From assembly GCA_044375105.1 (NCBI GenBank), contig JBILNK010000039.1:1-27407 (forward strand): a stretch of DNA of 27,407 nt, read 5' to 3'. The position numbers and the translations under genes were made by a program. Origin of the DNA: JBIKLM01 sp044375105. GTDB lineage: Bacteria > Planctomycetota > UBA1135 > GCA-002686595. The notes under the pieces were generated by a model that made no database searches, was not told where the DNA came from, and saw nothing but the letters and a program-made list of their open reading frames with translations. Positions 1 through 6,374 of this stretch are shown here, piece by piece (the stretch's first letter is position 1; every line of letters starts with the position of its first letter).

Positions 1-1101
1 ACCCGCGCGCAGGGCCGCGGCACCGATCCCTTCCAGGTCGGCCCCGCAGACCTCGCCGCGCTCGCCCGCCACCAACGCGCCCAGGGCCTCGTCGATCCAA
101 GCCGCCGCCGCGGGCCCCAGGGACCGGCTGGCCCACTCCGCCGCGTAGCCGGCGCCGCCGTCGTCGAAAGGCGCGGCCGGCAGGACCCAGGCGTGCACAT
201 AGGGCGAGCCCGGGGAACGCTGCACGAACGCCACCTCCCCGAACAGCCGCAACAGCGCGTCCCCGGCGGAATGCAAGAACAGCGGCGGCGGGCTGGGCGG
301 CGCCGGCACGCCCAGCTCCGCCAGGCGCTCGAGCGCGCGTTCGGTGCGCCGCAGGGCGGACTCGAAGCGCGCCTCGAGGGCCGGCTCGAGCGGCACGTAG
401 GCGCTGAAGCCCTGGCGCTCGAGGCGCGCGGCTTCCTGGGCCGTGCGGGCGCGTTCCGGCGCCAGATCCAGCTGGAGCCGCAGCCGCGGGGCCTGGTCGG
501 CCAGCGCGAAGCGCGCCTCCAGCTCGCCCCCGCGGATCAAAGTCAGCCCCGGCTCGAGCCCCAGGCGCTGGCTGGCCAGGCCTTCGGCGAAGGCCGCGCC
601 GTCGTTGGCCACGCACAGGGTCAAGGGCCGGCCCGGCCGCTCGGGATCGCGCAGCACGGCCACCAGCGCATCGCGCGGCGACACGCAGCGTCTCCCGGCC
701 AGCACGAAACCGACCCCCGGCAGCGGCTGGAAGCCGTAGGGCCCGAGGGCCAGCCGCACCAGCCCATGGTCCGCGGGGGCCAGCACCAGCCGCGGCAGCT
801 CGGGCCGGCCCGCCCCCAACAGGGTCGCCACCGGCCGGGGGCCGGCCGAGGCCGCCAGCCGCGCCACGACTTTCGCCGCCGCGTCCGCCCACGCAGCCGG
901 CGCGCTGACCTCGACCTCGGGCGCGCTCAGCAGCCGCCGCGCGAAGGCTTCGCGATCGAGGGGCAGGTCCCCCCCGCCTGGAGCGCAGGCGGCCAGGACC
1001 AGCGCCAGCAGCGCCGGCAGCGCGAGCCGCGTCCAGGACGCCAGGCCTGGCGCAGCCCTCGGCAAAGGAGCGCTGCTCGACCTCTCGGGACGCACGGACA
1101 T
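1..1101 (-). CDS. Putative secreted lipoprotein, 3' end cut by window edge
   Basis: The frame opens with ATG at 1101 and stays open for 367 codons to the left edge, so the C-terminus is missing. The N-terminus has a basic stretch, a hydrophobic run and a canonical lipobox ending LVLAAC with Cys at residue 39, so a membrane-anchored exported protein is expected. I do not recognise the family. Residues about 319-347 (YAAEWASRSLGPAAAAWIDE, then ALGALVAGE) resemble the end of a peptidase-MA/gluzincin active site, where a helix is followed by 'P-x-W-x-x-E-G-L-A'. The usual HExxH histidines are absent, so any such relationship would be to a catalytically dead member. The gene diverges from the methyltransferase at 1484. 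The coding call rests on the lipobox and the natural-looking protein; the function is unknown. Confidence 0.75.
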   Translation of the reverse strand, partial: MSVRPERSSSAPLPRAAPGLASWTRLALPALLALVLAACAPGGGDLPLDREAFARRLLSAPEVEVSAPAAWADAAAKVVARLAASAGPRPVATLLGAGRPELPRLVLAPADHGLVRLALGPYGFQPLPGVGFVLAGRRCVSPRDALVAVLRDPERPGRPLTLCVANDGAAFAEGLASQRLGLEPGLTLIRGGELEARFALADQAPRLRLQLDLAPERARTAQEAARLERQGFSAYVPLEPALEARFESALRRTERALERLAELGVPAPPSPPPLFLHSAGDALLRLFGEVAFVQRSPGSPYVHAWVLPAAPFDDGGAGYAAEWASRSLGPAAAAWIDEALGALVAGERGEVCGADLEGIGAAALRAG

Positions 1102-1483
1102 TCCGTCCGAGTGTACCGGTCGGCCGCGCGACCAACGCCGCCGCGCGGGGGCGAGGAGCGCCGTTCCCGCGTCTCGGGGCACGGCGCTCGTGCTCGCGCC
1201 GGCTTGGGCGCGAGGGCCCGCCCCAGCTCGGCCCAGGGGCTAGGGACCGGGGCGGAGCGCGGCCGGCCGACCGGGGGGAGCTGCCCGGTCGCGCCGCCGC
1301 CCGGGCGAGCGATCGTCCAGGCCGGCGGCGCTGCAACCCCGACACAGGCCATGGGCGCGGGCCGGGGACGGAGCGGAGCCCGCTCGCAGCCCCGGGATCG
1401 GGCAGCCCGCGGCCGGGGCCTTCGGAAGCTGCTGGATCGACGGACCAAGGCGCTGCGCGGTGCGCTAGCTTGCGCCGCGCGCC
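1102..1483. other. Divergent intergenic region with two perfect hairpins
   Basis: No gene is supported in these 382 bases between two divergent genes. There is a 9-bp perfect inverted repeat, GAGCGCCGT (1156-1164) and ACGGCGCTC (1181-1189), with an inner CCCG/CGGG stem. A second perfect stem is GACCGGG (1269-1275) and CCCGGTC (1284-1290). Either could be an operator or a 5' leader structure for one of the flanking genes. No T-tract follows them. Confidence 0.4.
1466..1471 (+). promoter_or_regulatory. Possible -10 element (TAGCTT) for the methyltransferase
   Basis: TAGCTT ends 12 bases before the ATG at 1484. It keeps the TA...T skeleton of a sigma-70 -10 box and resembles the hexamers found just upstream of the genes at 12542 and 21187. 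No convincing -35 box is visible. If it is used, the transcript would have a leader of only a few bases. Confidence 0.3.
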
Positions 1484-2296
1484 ATGACCCGCCTGATCAG
1501 AGCCCTCGACGCCGCCGGTCCGGAAAGCGGACCGGCCACCAGCCGCTCCGCGGTGGCCACCAACCGCCGCGTGGCCGAATTGCTGCCGGACCTGGACTGG
1601 TCCAAGGCGCGCCTGTGCGACGTGGGCGCCGGGCGGGGCTACTTCCTCGGGCAGGTGTCCCGCGGCTTGTCCGGGCTGGGGCTCTCGCCCGCAGACCACC
1701 TGTCGGCCTGCGACCTGTTCCCCGCCGACTTCGAAGCCCCCGGCCTGCAGTGCGCCCAGGCCGGCGACAACGGCAGCGCGCCGTTCCCGGATCAAGCCTT
1801 CGACGCGGTCGTTTCGATCGAAGTCATCGAGCACCTCGAGAACTCGTTTCAGTTCCTGCGCGAGCTGTTCCGCCTGGCCAAACCGGGCGCCACGGTGATC
1901 GTCACCACGCCGAACACCCTGCACCTGCAGGCGCGCCTGCGCAACCTGGTGTTCGGCTTCCCCACCCTGTTCGATCCCCTGCCCCTCTCGGAGAGCGACC
2001 CGCGCTTCACCTCGGGCCACATCCTGCCGATCTCGCCGTACTTCCTGTGCCTCTCGGCCTACCGCGCCGGCTTCACCGAGATCGAGCTGTTCACCGACCG
2101 CAGGAAGACCGGCGCCGCCCTCGTGGGGCTCCTGCTGGCGCCGCTGCTGCTGCTCGGCAGCCTCTACCACCGCCTGCGCCTGACCCAGCGCCACCCGCAG
2201 AAGTGGGCCCAGAACAAGCCCTGGCTCGAGGCCCAGGACGGCCTCGACCTGCTGCTCGGCCGCACCACGATCCTGCGCGCCCGCCGGCCGCTGTGA
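1484..2296 (+). CDS. Class I SAM-dependent methyltransferase
   Basis: This 270-residue protein has a clear Rossmann methyltransferase core. Motif I is LCDVGAGRGYF at residues 44-54. An acidic residue follows at CDLFP (76-80), and the post-core segment FDAVVSIEVIEHLEN (106-120) is typical of the Methyltransf_11/23 families. The next strand, VIVTTPN, precedes a variable C-terminal region. That region contains a hydrophobic stretch, ALVGLLLAPLLLLGSLY, near residues 210-228, which suggests association with the inner face of the membrane. Proteins of this shape often methylate a sugar or lipid intermediate of cell-surface polymers, but nothing here fixes the substrate. It starts at the first ATG after a TAGCTT element, with little room for a ribosome-binding site. 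It stands alone on the plus strand. Confidence 0.85.
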   Translation: MTRLIRALDAAGPESGPATSRSAVATNRRVAELLPDLDWSKARLCDVGAGRGYFLGQVSRGLSGLGLSPADHLSACDLFPADFEAPGLQCAQAGDNGSAPFPDQAFDAVVSIEVIEHLENSFQFLRELFRLAKPGATVIVTTPNTLHLQARLRNLVFGFPTLFDPLPLSESDPRFTSGHILPISPYFLCLSAYRAGFTEIELFTDRRKTGAALVGLLLAPLLLLGSLYHRLRLTQRHPQKWAQNKPWLEAQDGLDLLLGRTTILRARRPL

Positions 2297-2358
2297 TCTG
2301 CGGGGCCGGCCCGCCGCCGACCCGTGGCGTTTAGCTGCGGGATCGCCTGTCCGGCGCC

Positions 2359-2760
2359 TCAGGCGAAGCCAGGCGTCTGCTGGAGGCGGGCTTCGACCTC
2401 CAGGATCCGATTGATCATACTCCGGCACTCGGGGAAGTCGGTCAGCAGCGCGAAGTAAGCCCCCAGGTAGGCGCTGCGCGGGCCCCCTTCGCCCGAGAGC
2501 GTGATCCACCAGCGGCTCGGATGCTCGAGCTGACGTCGGGCCAAGGTCGCGGGCTGCCAGATCAGGGCCACGCCGATGCGCAGCCTGGCGGGCAGATCCG
2601 GATTGGCCGCGCCCAGCTCGGTCTGCTTCGGTCCAGCGGGCGCCTCGGCGGGCTCTGCGTTGGCCGCCTCCGGAGCAAGGCCGGGCCCCAGCGCTTCCAG
2701 CCCCGCGGCCAACCCGCCGAGCAGCAGAAAACCGAGCAGCAGATTCGACCAGGTGTGCAG
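2359..2760 (-). CDS. Small anchored protein of a local paralogous family; start codon unclear
   Basis: The conserved part is residues about 68-125 counting from 2760, with the motifs PSRWW, GGPRSAYLGAY and LTDFPEC. It matches the C-terminus of the 353-residue protein at 3164-4225 closely, so the two are paralogs. Ahead of it is a Pro/Ala/Glu-rich linker and, before that, a hydrophobic segment (LLLGFLLLGGLAAG) that looks like a single membrane anchor. The frame has no ATG or GTG in front of the anchor. An in-frame TAA lies at 2788-2790, and the only codons between it and the anchor that could start are CTG at 2784, 2778 or 2760. A TTG at 2712 would delete most of the anchor. I drew the gene from CTG 2760 as a compromise. 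It may use a rare start or be damaged at its 5' end. Function unknown. Confidence 0.6.
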   Translation of the reverse strand: MHTWSNLLLGFLLLGGLAAGLEALGPGLAPEAANAEPAEAPAGPKQTELGAANPDLPARLRIGVALIWQPATLARRQLEHPSRWWITLSGEGGPRSAYLGAYFALLTDFPECRSMINRILEVEARLQQTPGFA

Positions 2761-2790
2761 CGTTGCAGACGCGAGCAGCGTCAGAATTTA

Positions 2791-2817
2791 TTGGCTATCG
2801 AGTTTGTTGGCTATCGA
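2791..2817. repeat. 11-bp direct repeat upstream of the small anchored gene
   Basis: TTGGCTATCGA occurs at 2791-2801 and again at 2807-2817, a 16-bp period with 5 bases between copies. It is AT-richer than its surroundings and lies directly upstream of the minus-strand gene ending at 2359. It could be a regulator-binding site or a small local duplication. Confidence 0.45.
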
Positions 2818-3072
2818 TCGGACCGCAGCCTGAGCGAGCAATCCAGGGACCGCAAACTCCCTGGAGTCCTATAGAGCGTCGGCGGATGGTCCACGCTCGT
2901 CAAGGTGGTTCTGGAAATCGGACCCCGCTTGGTCTGTGCGGGCCCAAAGGCCGCGCGACCCTGCGCCGCAGCGGCTGGGGCCCTCGACGCCGGCCGGCAG
3001 CCGAGCGCGGCAGCCGAGCTCGGCGGCGGACGGATCAACGCAACCCGCCCTCTGCGCTGGACGCGGGCCGGG

Positions 3073-3119
3073 GCCGGCAGGCAGGCCGTCCGAAGGGCTC
3101 GGACGACGCGCCTGCCGGC
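3073..3119 (-). terminator. Strong two-part hairpin after the 353-residue anchored protein gene
   Basis: An outer stem GCCGGCAGG (3073-3081) pairs with CCTGCCGGC (3111-3119). An inner stem CGTCCGA (3087-3093) pairs with TCGGACG (3099-3105) across AGGGC. It begins 45 bases past the stop codon of the minus-strand gene at 3164-4225, a terminator-like position, but has no T-tract. The surrounding 2818-3163 holds no supported gene. Confidence 0.45.
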
Positions 3120-3163
3120 GGGTCAGGGAGCGGCTGGCGGACTTCAGGGCCGAAAGGCCCCGC

Positions 3164-4225
3164 TCAAGCGTCCTTCCACTCGCAGTTGTCGAGCCACCAC
3201 TGCTTTTCGGCGGCCAGGGCCGCTTCCAGGCTGCTCTCGGCCGCGAGGATCTGCTGGATCACGGCGTTGCACTCGGGAAAATCCGTCGCCAAGGCGATGT
3301 AGTGGCCGAGATAGCTGCTGCGCGGCCCACCCTGCCCCATGGTCGAGAACCACCAGCGGCTCGGTTGGAGATCCCTGCGCTCGCGGACCGCCTTGGGCAC
3401 CCAGTTCAGGACCCCCACGTGCATGGAACCCACGGCCGGCTGCTGCGTCAGCGAGACCGTTTCGAGGTCCCTGGTCACGCATTCGCGGACCTTGGCCACG
3501 AGCTCGTCGATCAGCAGCGCCCTGGGGCGACACAGCTCCTCGATCCGGGCCCGGGATTCCTCCTGCTTCTTGAAAGGCAGGTGGGCCTTCGGTTTCCCGT
3601 GGGCGACCGCATGGTCGGCCAGCACGCGGTTGAGGGAACCGGTGAAATCGGTGGCGCTGTAGATCGCCTGGGGCACCCAGCCGTCCTCGAACACGGTGCC
3701 GAACAGGAGGTCCCGCTTGTTGCAGCGCTCGATCATCATGCGCTTGATGGCCTCCAGGGAGGGGCCGGCCTCCCCGAGCCGGTGGCCAGGCTCGCGCATC
3801 CAGTTGTCGAACTGGTACAGCTTGTTGGCCAAGCCCCCCATGTCCTCCAAGGCTTTGGGGAATTCAGAACCGTAATAGGCCGCCAATACCTCCGAGGTCA
3901 TCATGTCGCCCAGGTCGCGATCCGGCGGGGTCGGGAACCAGGCCCCGACCACGGGCTCGGCGCGGGGCGGCTCGCTCTTGCCGTTCTCGCCGTCCGCGGC
4001 TCCCGAGTCGACCGGGGCCCGCAAGGTTTCAGGGATCAGAGGGGCCCGGCTCAGCGCCGCGCTGCCGAAACCCAGGTCGTCAGGCACAGCCGCCTCTGGC
4101 GTCTGCCCTTCTCGGGACCCCGGCCGCACGGCGTATCCCACGAGCGCGCCGACCAGCAACAGGCCCACGATACCGAACAGGGGTCGCAGGGAGCCTCGCC
4201 CCGCAGAAGAAAGCATGGAGTTCAT
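3164..4225 (-). CDS. Anchored protein with C-terminal PSRWW/TDFPEC domain
   Basis: I chose the ATG at 4225 (353 residues) because AAGGA lies about nine bases before it and a membrane anchor follows at once: LFGIVGLLLVGALVGYAV at residues about 16-33. An acidic, Pro-rich linker follows, then a mostly helical domain with no family I can name (it includes MMTSEVLAAYYGSEFP and KLYQFDNWMREPG). The last 65 residues carry PSRWWF, GGPRSSYLGHYIAL, ATDFPECNAVIQQIL and a final WWLDNCEWKDA. This C-terminal domain is shared with the smaller gene downstream at 2359-2760. By topology the bulk of the protein should lie outside the cytoplasmic membrane. No catalytic motif is evident. Function unknown; a structural or regulatory membrane protein is as likely as an enzyme. 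Confidence 0.8.
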   Translation of the reverse strand: MNSMLSSAGRGSLRPLFGIVGLLLVGALVGYAVRPGSREGQTPEAAVPDDLGFGSAALSRAPLIPETLRAPVDSGAADGENGKSEPPRAEPVVGAWFPTPPDRDLGDMMTSEVLAAYYGSEFPKALEDMGGLANKLYQFDNWMREPGHRLGEAGPSLEAIKRMMIERCNKRDLLFGTVFEDGWVPQAIYSATDFTGSLNRVLADHAVAHGKPKAHLPFKKQEESRARIEELCRPRALLIDELVAKVRECVTRDLETVSLTQQPAVGSMHVGVLNWVPKAVRERRDLQPSRWWFSTMGQGGPRSSYLGHYIALATDFPECNAVIQQILAAESSLEAALAAEKQWWLDNCEWKDA

Positions 4226-4469
4226 GGGACGAGTTCCTTCCAGAAGGCGTCTCACGGGCAGCACGGCTTGCACCCCAGATGCAGGCATAGGCGCTCGCAA
4301 GGTCCGAGTCGAAGTCGGGGAGCCGTGTTGCATTCTGTCGAGCAGGAGCGGGCCTGCTCCTAGCCCCGAAGCCGCGGCTGGGGCCCGCCGAGCTGGATCG
4401 CCCAGTCCAACGCGGGAAAAAGCGGGCCCGGGAAGTCTCGGAACCGAGAGTGTTGGTCCAGCTCCCTGC

Positions 4470-5132
4470 CTAGTGCGACTTGAATATCGCGTAGGCCAGC
4501 CAATCGAGCTCGCTCTTGAAACGGTAGAGCTCCGGAAATTCTGTGGGCGACATCTCGACCCGCTTCATCCGGCTGCTGTCCCCTTCGACCCCATAGAGTA
4601 TGTGGAGGTTTTCCCGGCCGCTGCCCCGGAACCAGTAGCCGCCGGTATCGGGATCGAGCTCTCCTTCCCGGATCTCGAAGCGCCCCGCCGCCAGCAGCGC
4701 GTCCGCGGCTTGACGGATTTCTCGCTTCGATTGGGCGAGGACCGCATCCATGCGGAGCTGCAATTGGCCGCGGGTCAGGCCCGCATACTTGGCCGCGAAC
4801 TGGGCGGCCTCGGCCTCCTTTTCGTCCGCCGGCGATTCCGTCCCCTCGCCCCCTGGCTCCGACCCTGCGGCGTCCGCGATGCCTTCGGACCCATCGGGAG
4901 CAGCCACACGGCCATCCGCAGGGTCTGCAGGCGACTCGAGGCGGGCGAGTGCAGTTCCAGGCGAGCGGCTCCCGGCAGAAGGCAGAGCTCGAGCGCCGTC
5001 TCCGCCCTGGGGTTGGCCCCGATCGGCGCGCAGCAGAAACCACAGCGTGAGGCCTCCAAGGATGAGGATAAACAGGACCCAGGTGGTGACTTGGCCCCTT
5101 CTCGGGTGGCCTATTCTGGCGAGCGTATTCAT
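4470..5132 (-). CDS. Anchored hypothetical protein, possibly a distant member of the same family
   Basis: ATG 5132 gives 220 residues starting MNTLARIGHPRRGQVTTW. A transmembrane segment, WVLFILILGGLTLWFLL, follows at residues about 18-34. The frame stays open further upstream, but that extension is Arg-rich and unconvincing. A long acidic, Gly/Pro/Ala-rich linker (to residue about 110) leads to a C-terminal domain of about 110 residues with GLTRGQLQLRMDAVLAQSKREI and then GGYWFRGSGRENLHILYGV. The end, SPTEFPELYRF, faintly echoes the TDFPEC motif of the two downstream neighbours, and the anchor-linker-domain layout is the same. No Shine-Dalgarno site is seen. It shares strand and direction with those genes and could be cotranscribed. 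Function unknown. Confidence 0.75.
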   Translation of the reverse strand: MNTLARIGHPRRGQVTTWVLFILILGGLTLWFLLRADRGQPQGGDGARALPSAGSRSPGTALARLESPADPADGRVAAPDGSEGIADAAGSEPGGEGTESPADEKEAEAAQFAAKYAGLTRGQLQLRMDAVLAQSKREIRQAADALLAAGRFEIREGELDPDTGGYWFRGSGRENLHILYGVEGDSSRMKRVEMSPTEFPELYRFKSELDWLAYAIFKSH

Positions 5133-5238
5133 GGCATGGGCCGGCTGAGATCGAGGGAACTCGGCTCGCAAAACCGAGAGGGAACGAAAGCGCGAGACAG
5201 GCGCGACGCGATCTGTATCGCAACCGCGCCGAGTCGGT

Positions 5239-5574
5239 TCACTCACCACAGTCCTTGCAGACCACCTCGGCAACCGCAATCCAATTCTCGCTCCCTGGGT
5301 ACAAGGGGCAGTCGATCCGCACCCGATTGGTGCCCGTGCTGCAAGCACCGCTATGCGTCAGATCGCCCGAGATCAGCACCCCACTGCAATTCAGGGTCAG
5401 CTCGAGCACACCCCAGCAGCCTTCGCAGTCTTCAAAGGAGCCCCCCAGGAAATACGCAAAGGAAACCGAACAGCCCGGGCAGATGCCGGGCAAAGTCATG
5501 AAGCCATAGCCGGGGGAACAGGTCGTTGACGCGCTGGGGCGCGGATGCATCGGCTCAGCAGGCCAGGCGCTCAA
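5239..5574 (-). CDS. Cys-rich small protein, 5' end apparently out of frame
   Basis: The coding signal is clear from about residue 26 on: TLPGICPGCSVSFAYFLGG, FEDCEGCWGVLELTLNCSG, SGACSTG, RVRIDCPLYPG and a final VVCKDCGE. That is ten cysteines in about 80 residues, a pattern suited to an exported disulfide-rich or metal-binding protein. The open frame offers only a TTG at 5574 or an ATG at 5550, neither followed by a signal peptide. A signal-peptide-like start, ATG 5627 (MKYALWLSGSLA), lies just upstream in another frame and reaches a stop after the octamer repeat at 5591-5618. The gene may therefore be switched off or broken by a change in repeat number. Base composition is somewhat less GC-rich than neighbouring genes. 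Family unknown. Confidence 0.55.
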   Translation of the reverse strand: MSAWPAEPMHPRPSASTTCSPGYGFMTLPGICPGCSVSFAYFLGGSFEDCEGCWGVLELTLNCSGVLISGDLTHSGACSTGTNRVRIDCPLYPGSENWIAVAEVVCKDCGE

Positions 5575-5590
5575 CCTGCCGGGCTCGAGC

Positions 5591-5618
5591 GAGCCAGAGA
5601 GCCAGAGAGCCAGAGAGC
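5591..5618. repeat. Octamer tandem repeat (3.5 copies) inside a likely signal-peptide frame
   Basis: GAGCCAGA occurs at 5591-5598, 5599-5606 and 5607-5614 and is followed by GAGC. On the minus strand this reads CTCTCTGG repeats just after ATG 5627. Three units translate as LWLSGSLA, a good hydrophobic core. Eight is not a multiple of three, so each gain or loss of a unit changes the frame of the Cys-rich gene downstream. Confidence 0.7.
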
Positions 5619-5627
5619 GTACTTCAT

Positions 5628-6374
5628 CGTTTTTGGCGAGGTTGGAATCCCCTGCGGAGCTGGGGCGAAGGAGGCGGAGCTGGGCGGAGAGCGTAGAGCG
5701 AGGACGAACGCTTGCCTCAGGGCGAAGCTCCGCGACTCGGCGCGGGCTGTCAAGGTGGAATTCCGGAAAGCCATGCTTGGGACCCTCGTTGGCCAGCCCT
5801 CGGCGTTGGGAGCCGCCCCCCGAGACTGAAGCCTAAGCCAGAAATTGTGAGACCGGAACGTTCGCGGGCCGTTCAGCGATTTTCGCCCGAGGGGCTTGGG
5901 TGTGGAATCGTGAAACCGCGTGGCTCTGCGCTCCTCTCTTCAAGAGCTTCCCAAAAGCCAAAATGTGCTCGCACGCATAGCTCACTGCGGGGAGCGCCAT
6001 CTGGTTGGCTCGGGAACGCGGGCATTCGATCCCTCGTTGCAAGCCCTGACGCTGGCGCGAGCCGACACTCCCGGGTGGGGCCAAGCGAGAACGCCCGTAG
6101 GGCCCAGGCGGGTTTCCCTCCGGAGGTGGCGCCGGCTGTGCTGGCCATTCGAACGCGAAAGCTGCGTACGCCCAAGTGGCTTGGAGTCGATCCGCGCTCG
6201 GAGCGCGATGATCGTCACCGGCTCAGACCTGCTCCGCGCCGGCCAGTAATGGGCACGGACCAGCATCAGGAACCCCAGCCTCGCGCGGCCCGCGCCGCGC
6301 GATGGGGGCAAGAGAACCTGAACGTTGGCCGAGACCCTCGAGCGCGCTGGCAGAGCTGCGCTTGGGCCCAGGAA
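5628..6374. other. Region without a supported gene
   Basis: Short frames on both strands (60-110 codons) have the Arg/Ser/Pro-rich look of non-coding GC-rich DNA, and none has a recognisable motif, signal peptide or ribosome-binding site. The stretch is visibly less GC-rich than the genes on either side. Besides the hairpin at 6283-6300, I see only a purine-rich patch with a near-repeat of GGAGCTGGG around 5657-5685. It could be a decayed gene, a leader region or an RNA I cannot recognise. Confidence 0.4.
6283..6300 (-). terminator. GC-rich hairpin after the molybdopterin gene
   Basis: GCGCGGC (6283-6289), loop CCGC, GCCGCGC (6294-6300) form a perfect 7-bp stem 75 bases past the stop codon of the minus-strand gene ending at 6375. 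It has a terminator-like position but no T-tract. Confidence 0.35.

Noticed and set aside
193..2334. A 713-codon plus-strand frame across the left end
   Set aside because: It overlaps the lipoprotein antisense and the methyltransferase out of frame, and its product is low-complexity Arg/Gly/Gln.
6140..6160. ATTCGAAC as a possible tRNA T-loop
   Set aside because: No acceptor, D or anticodon stems can be formed around it.
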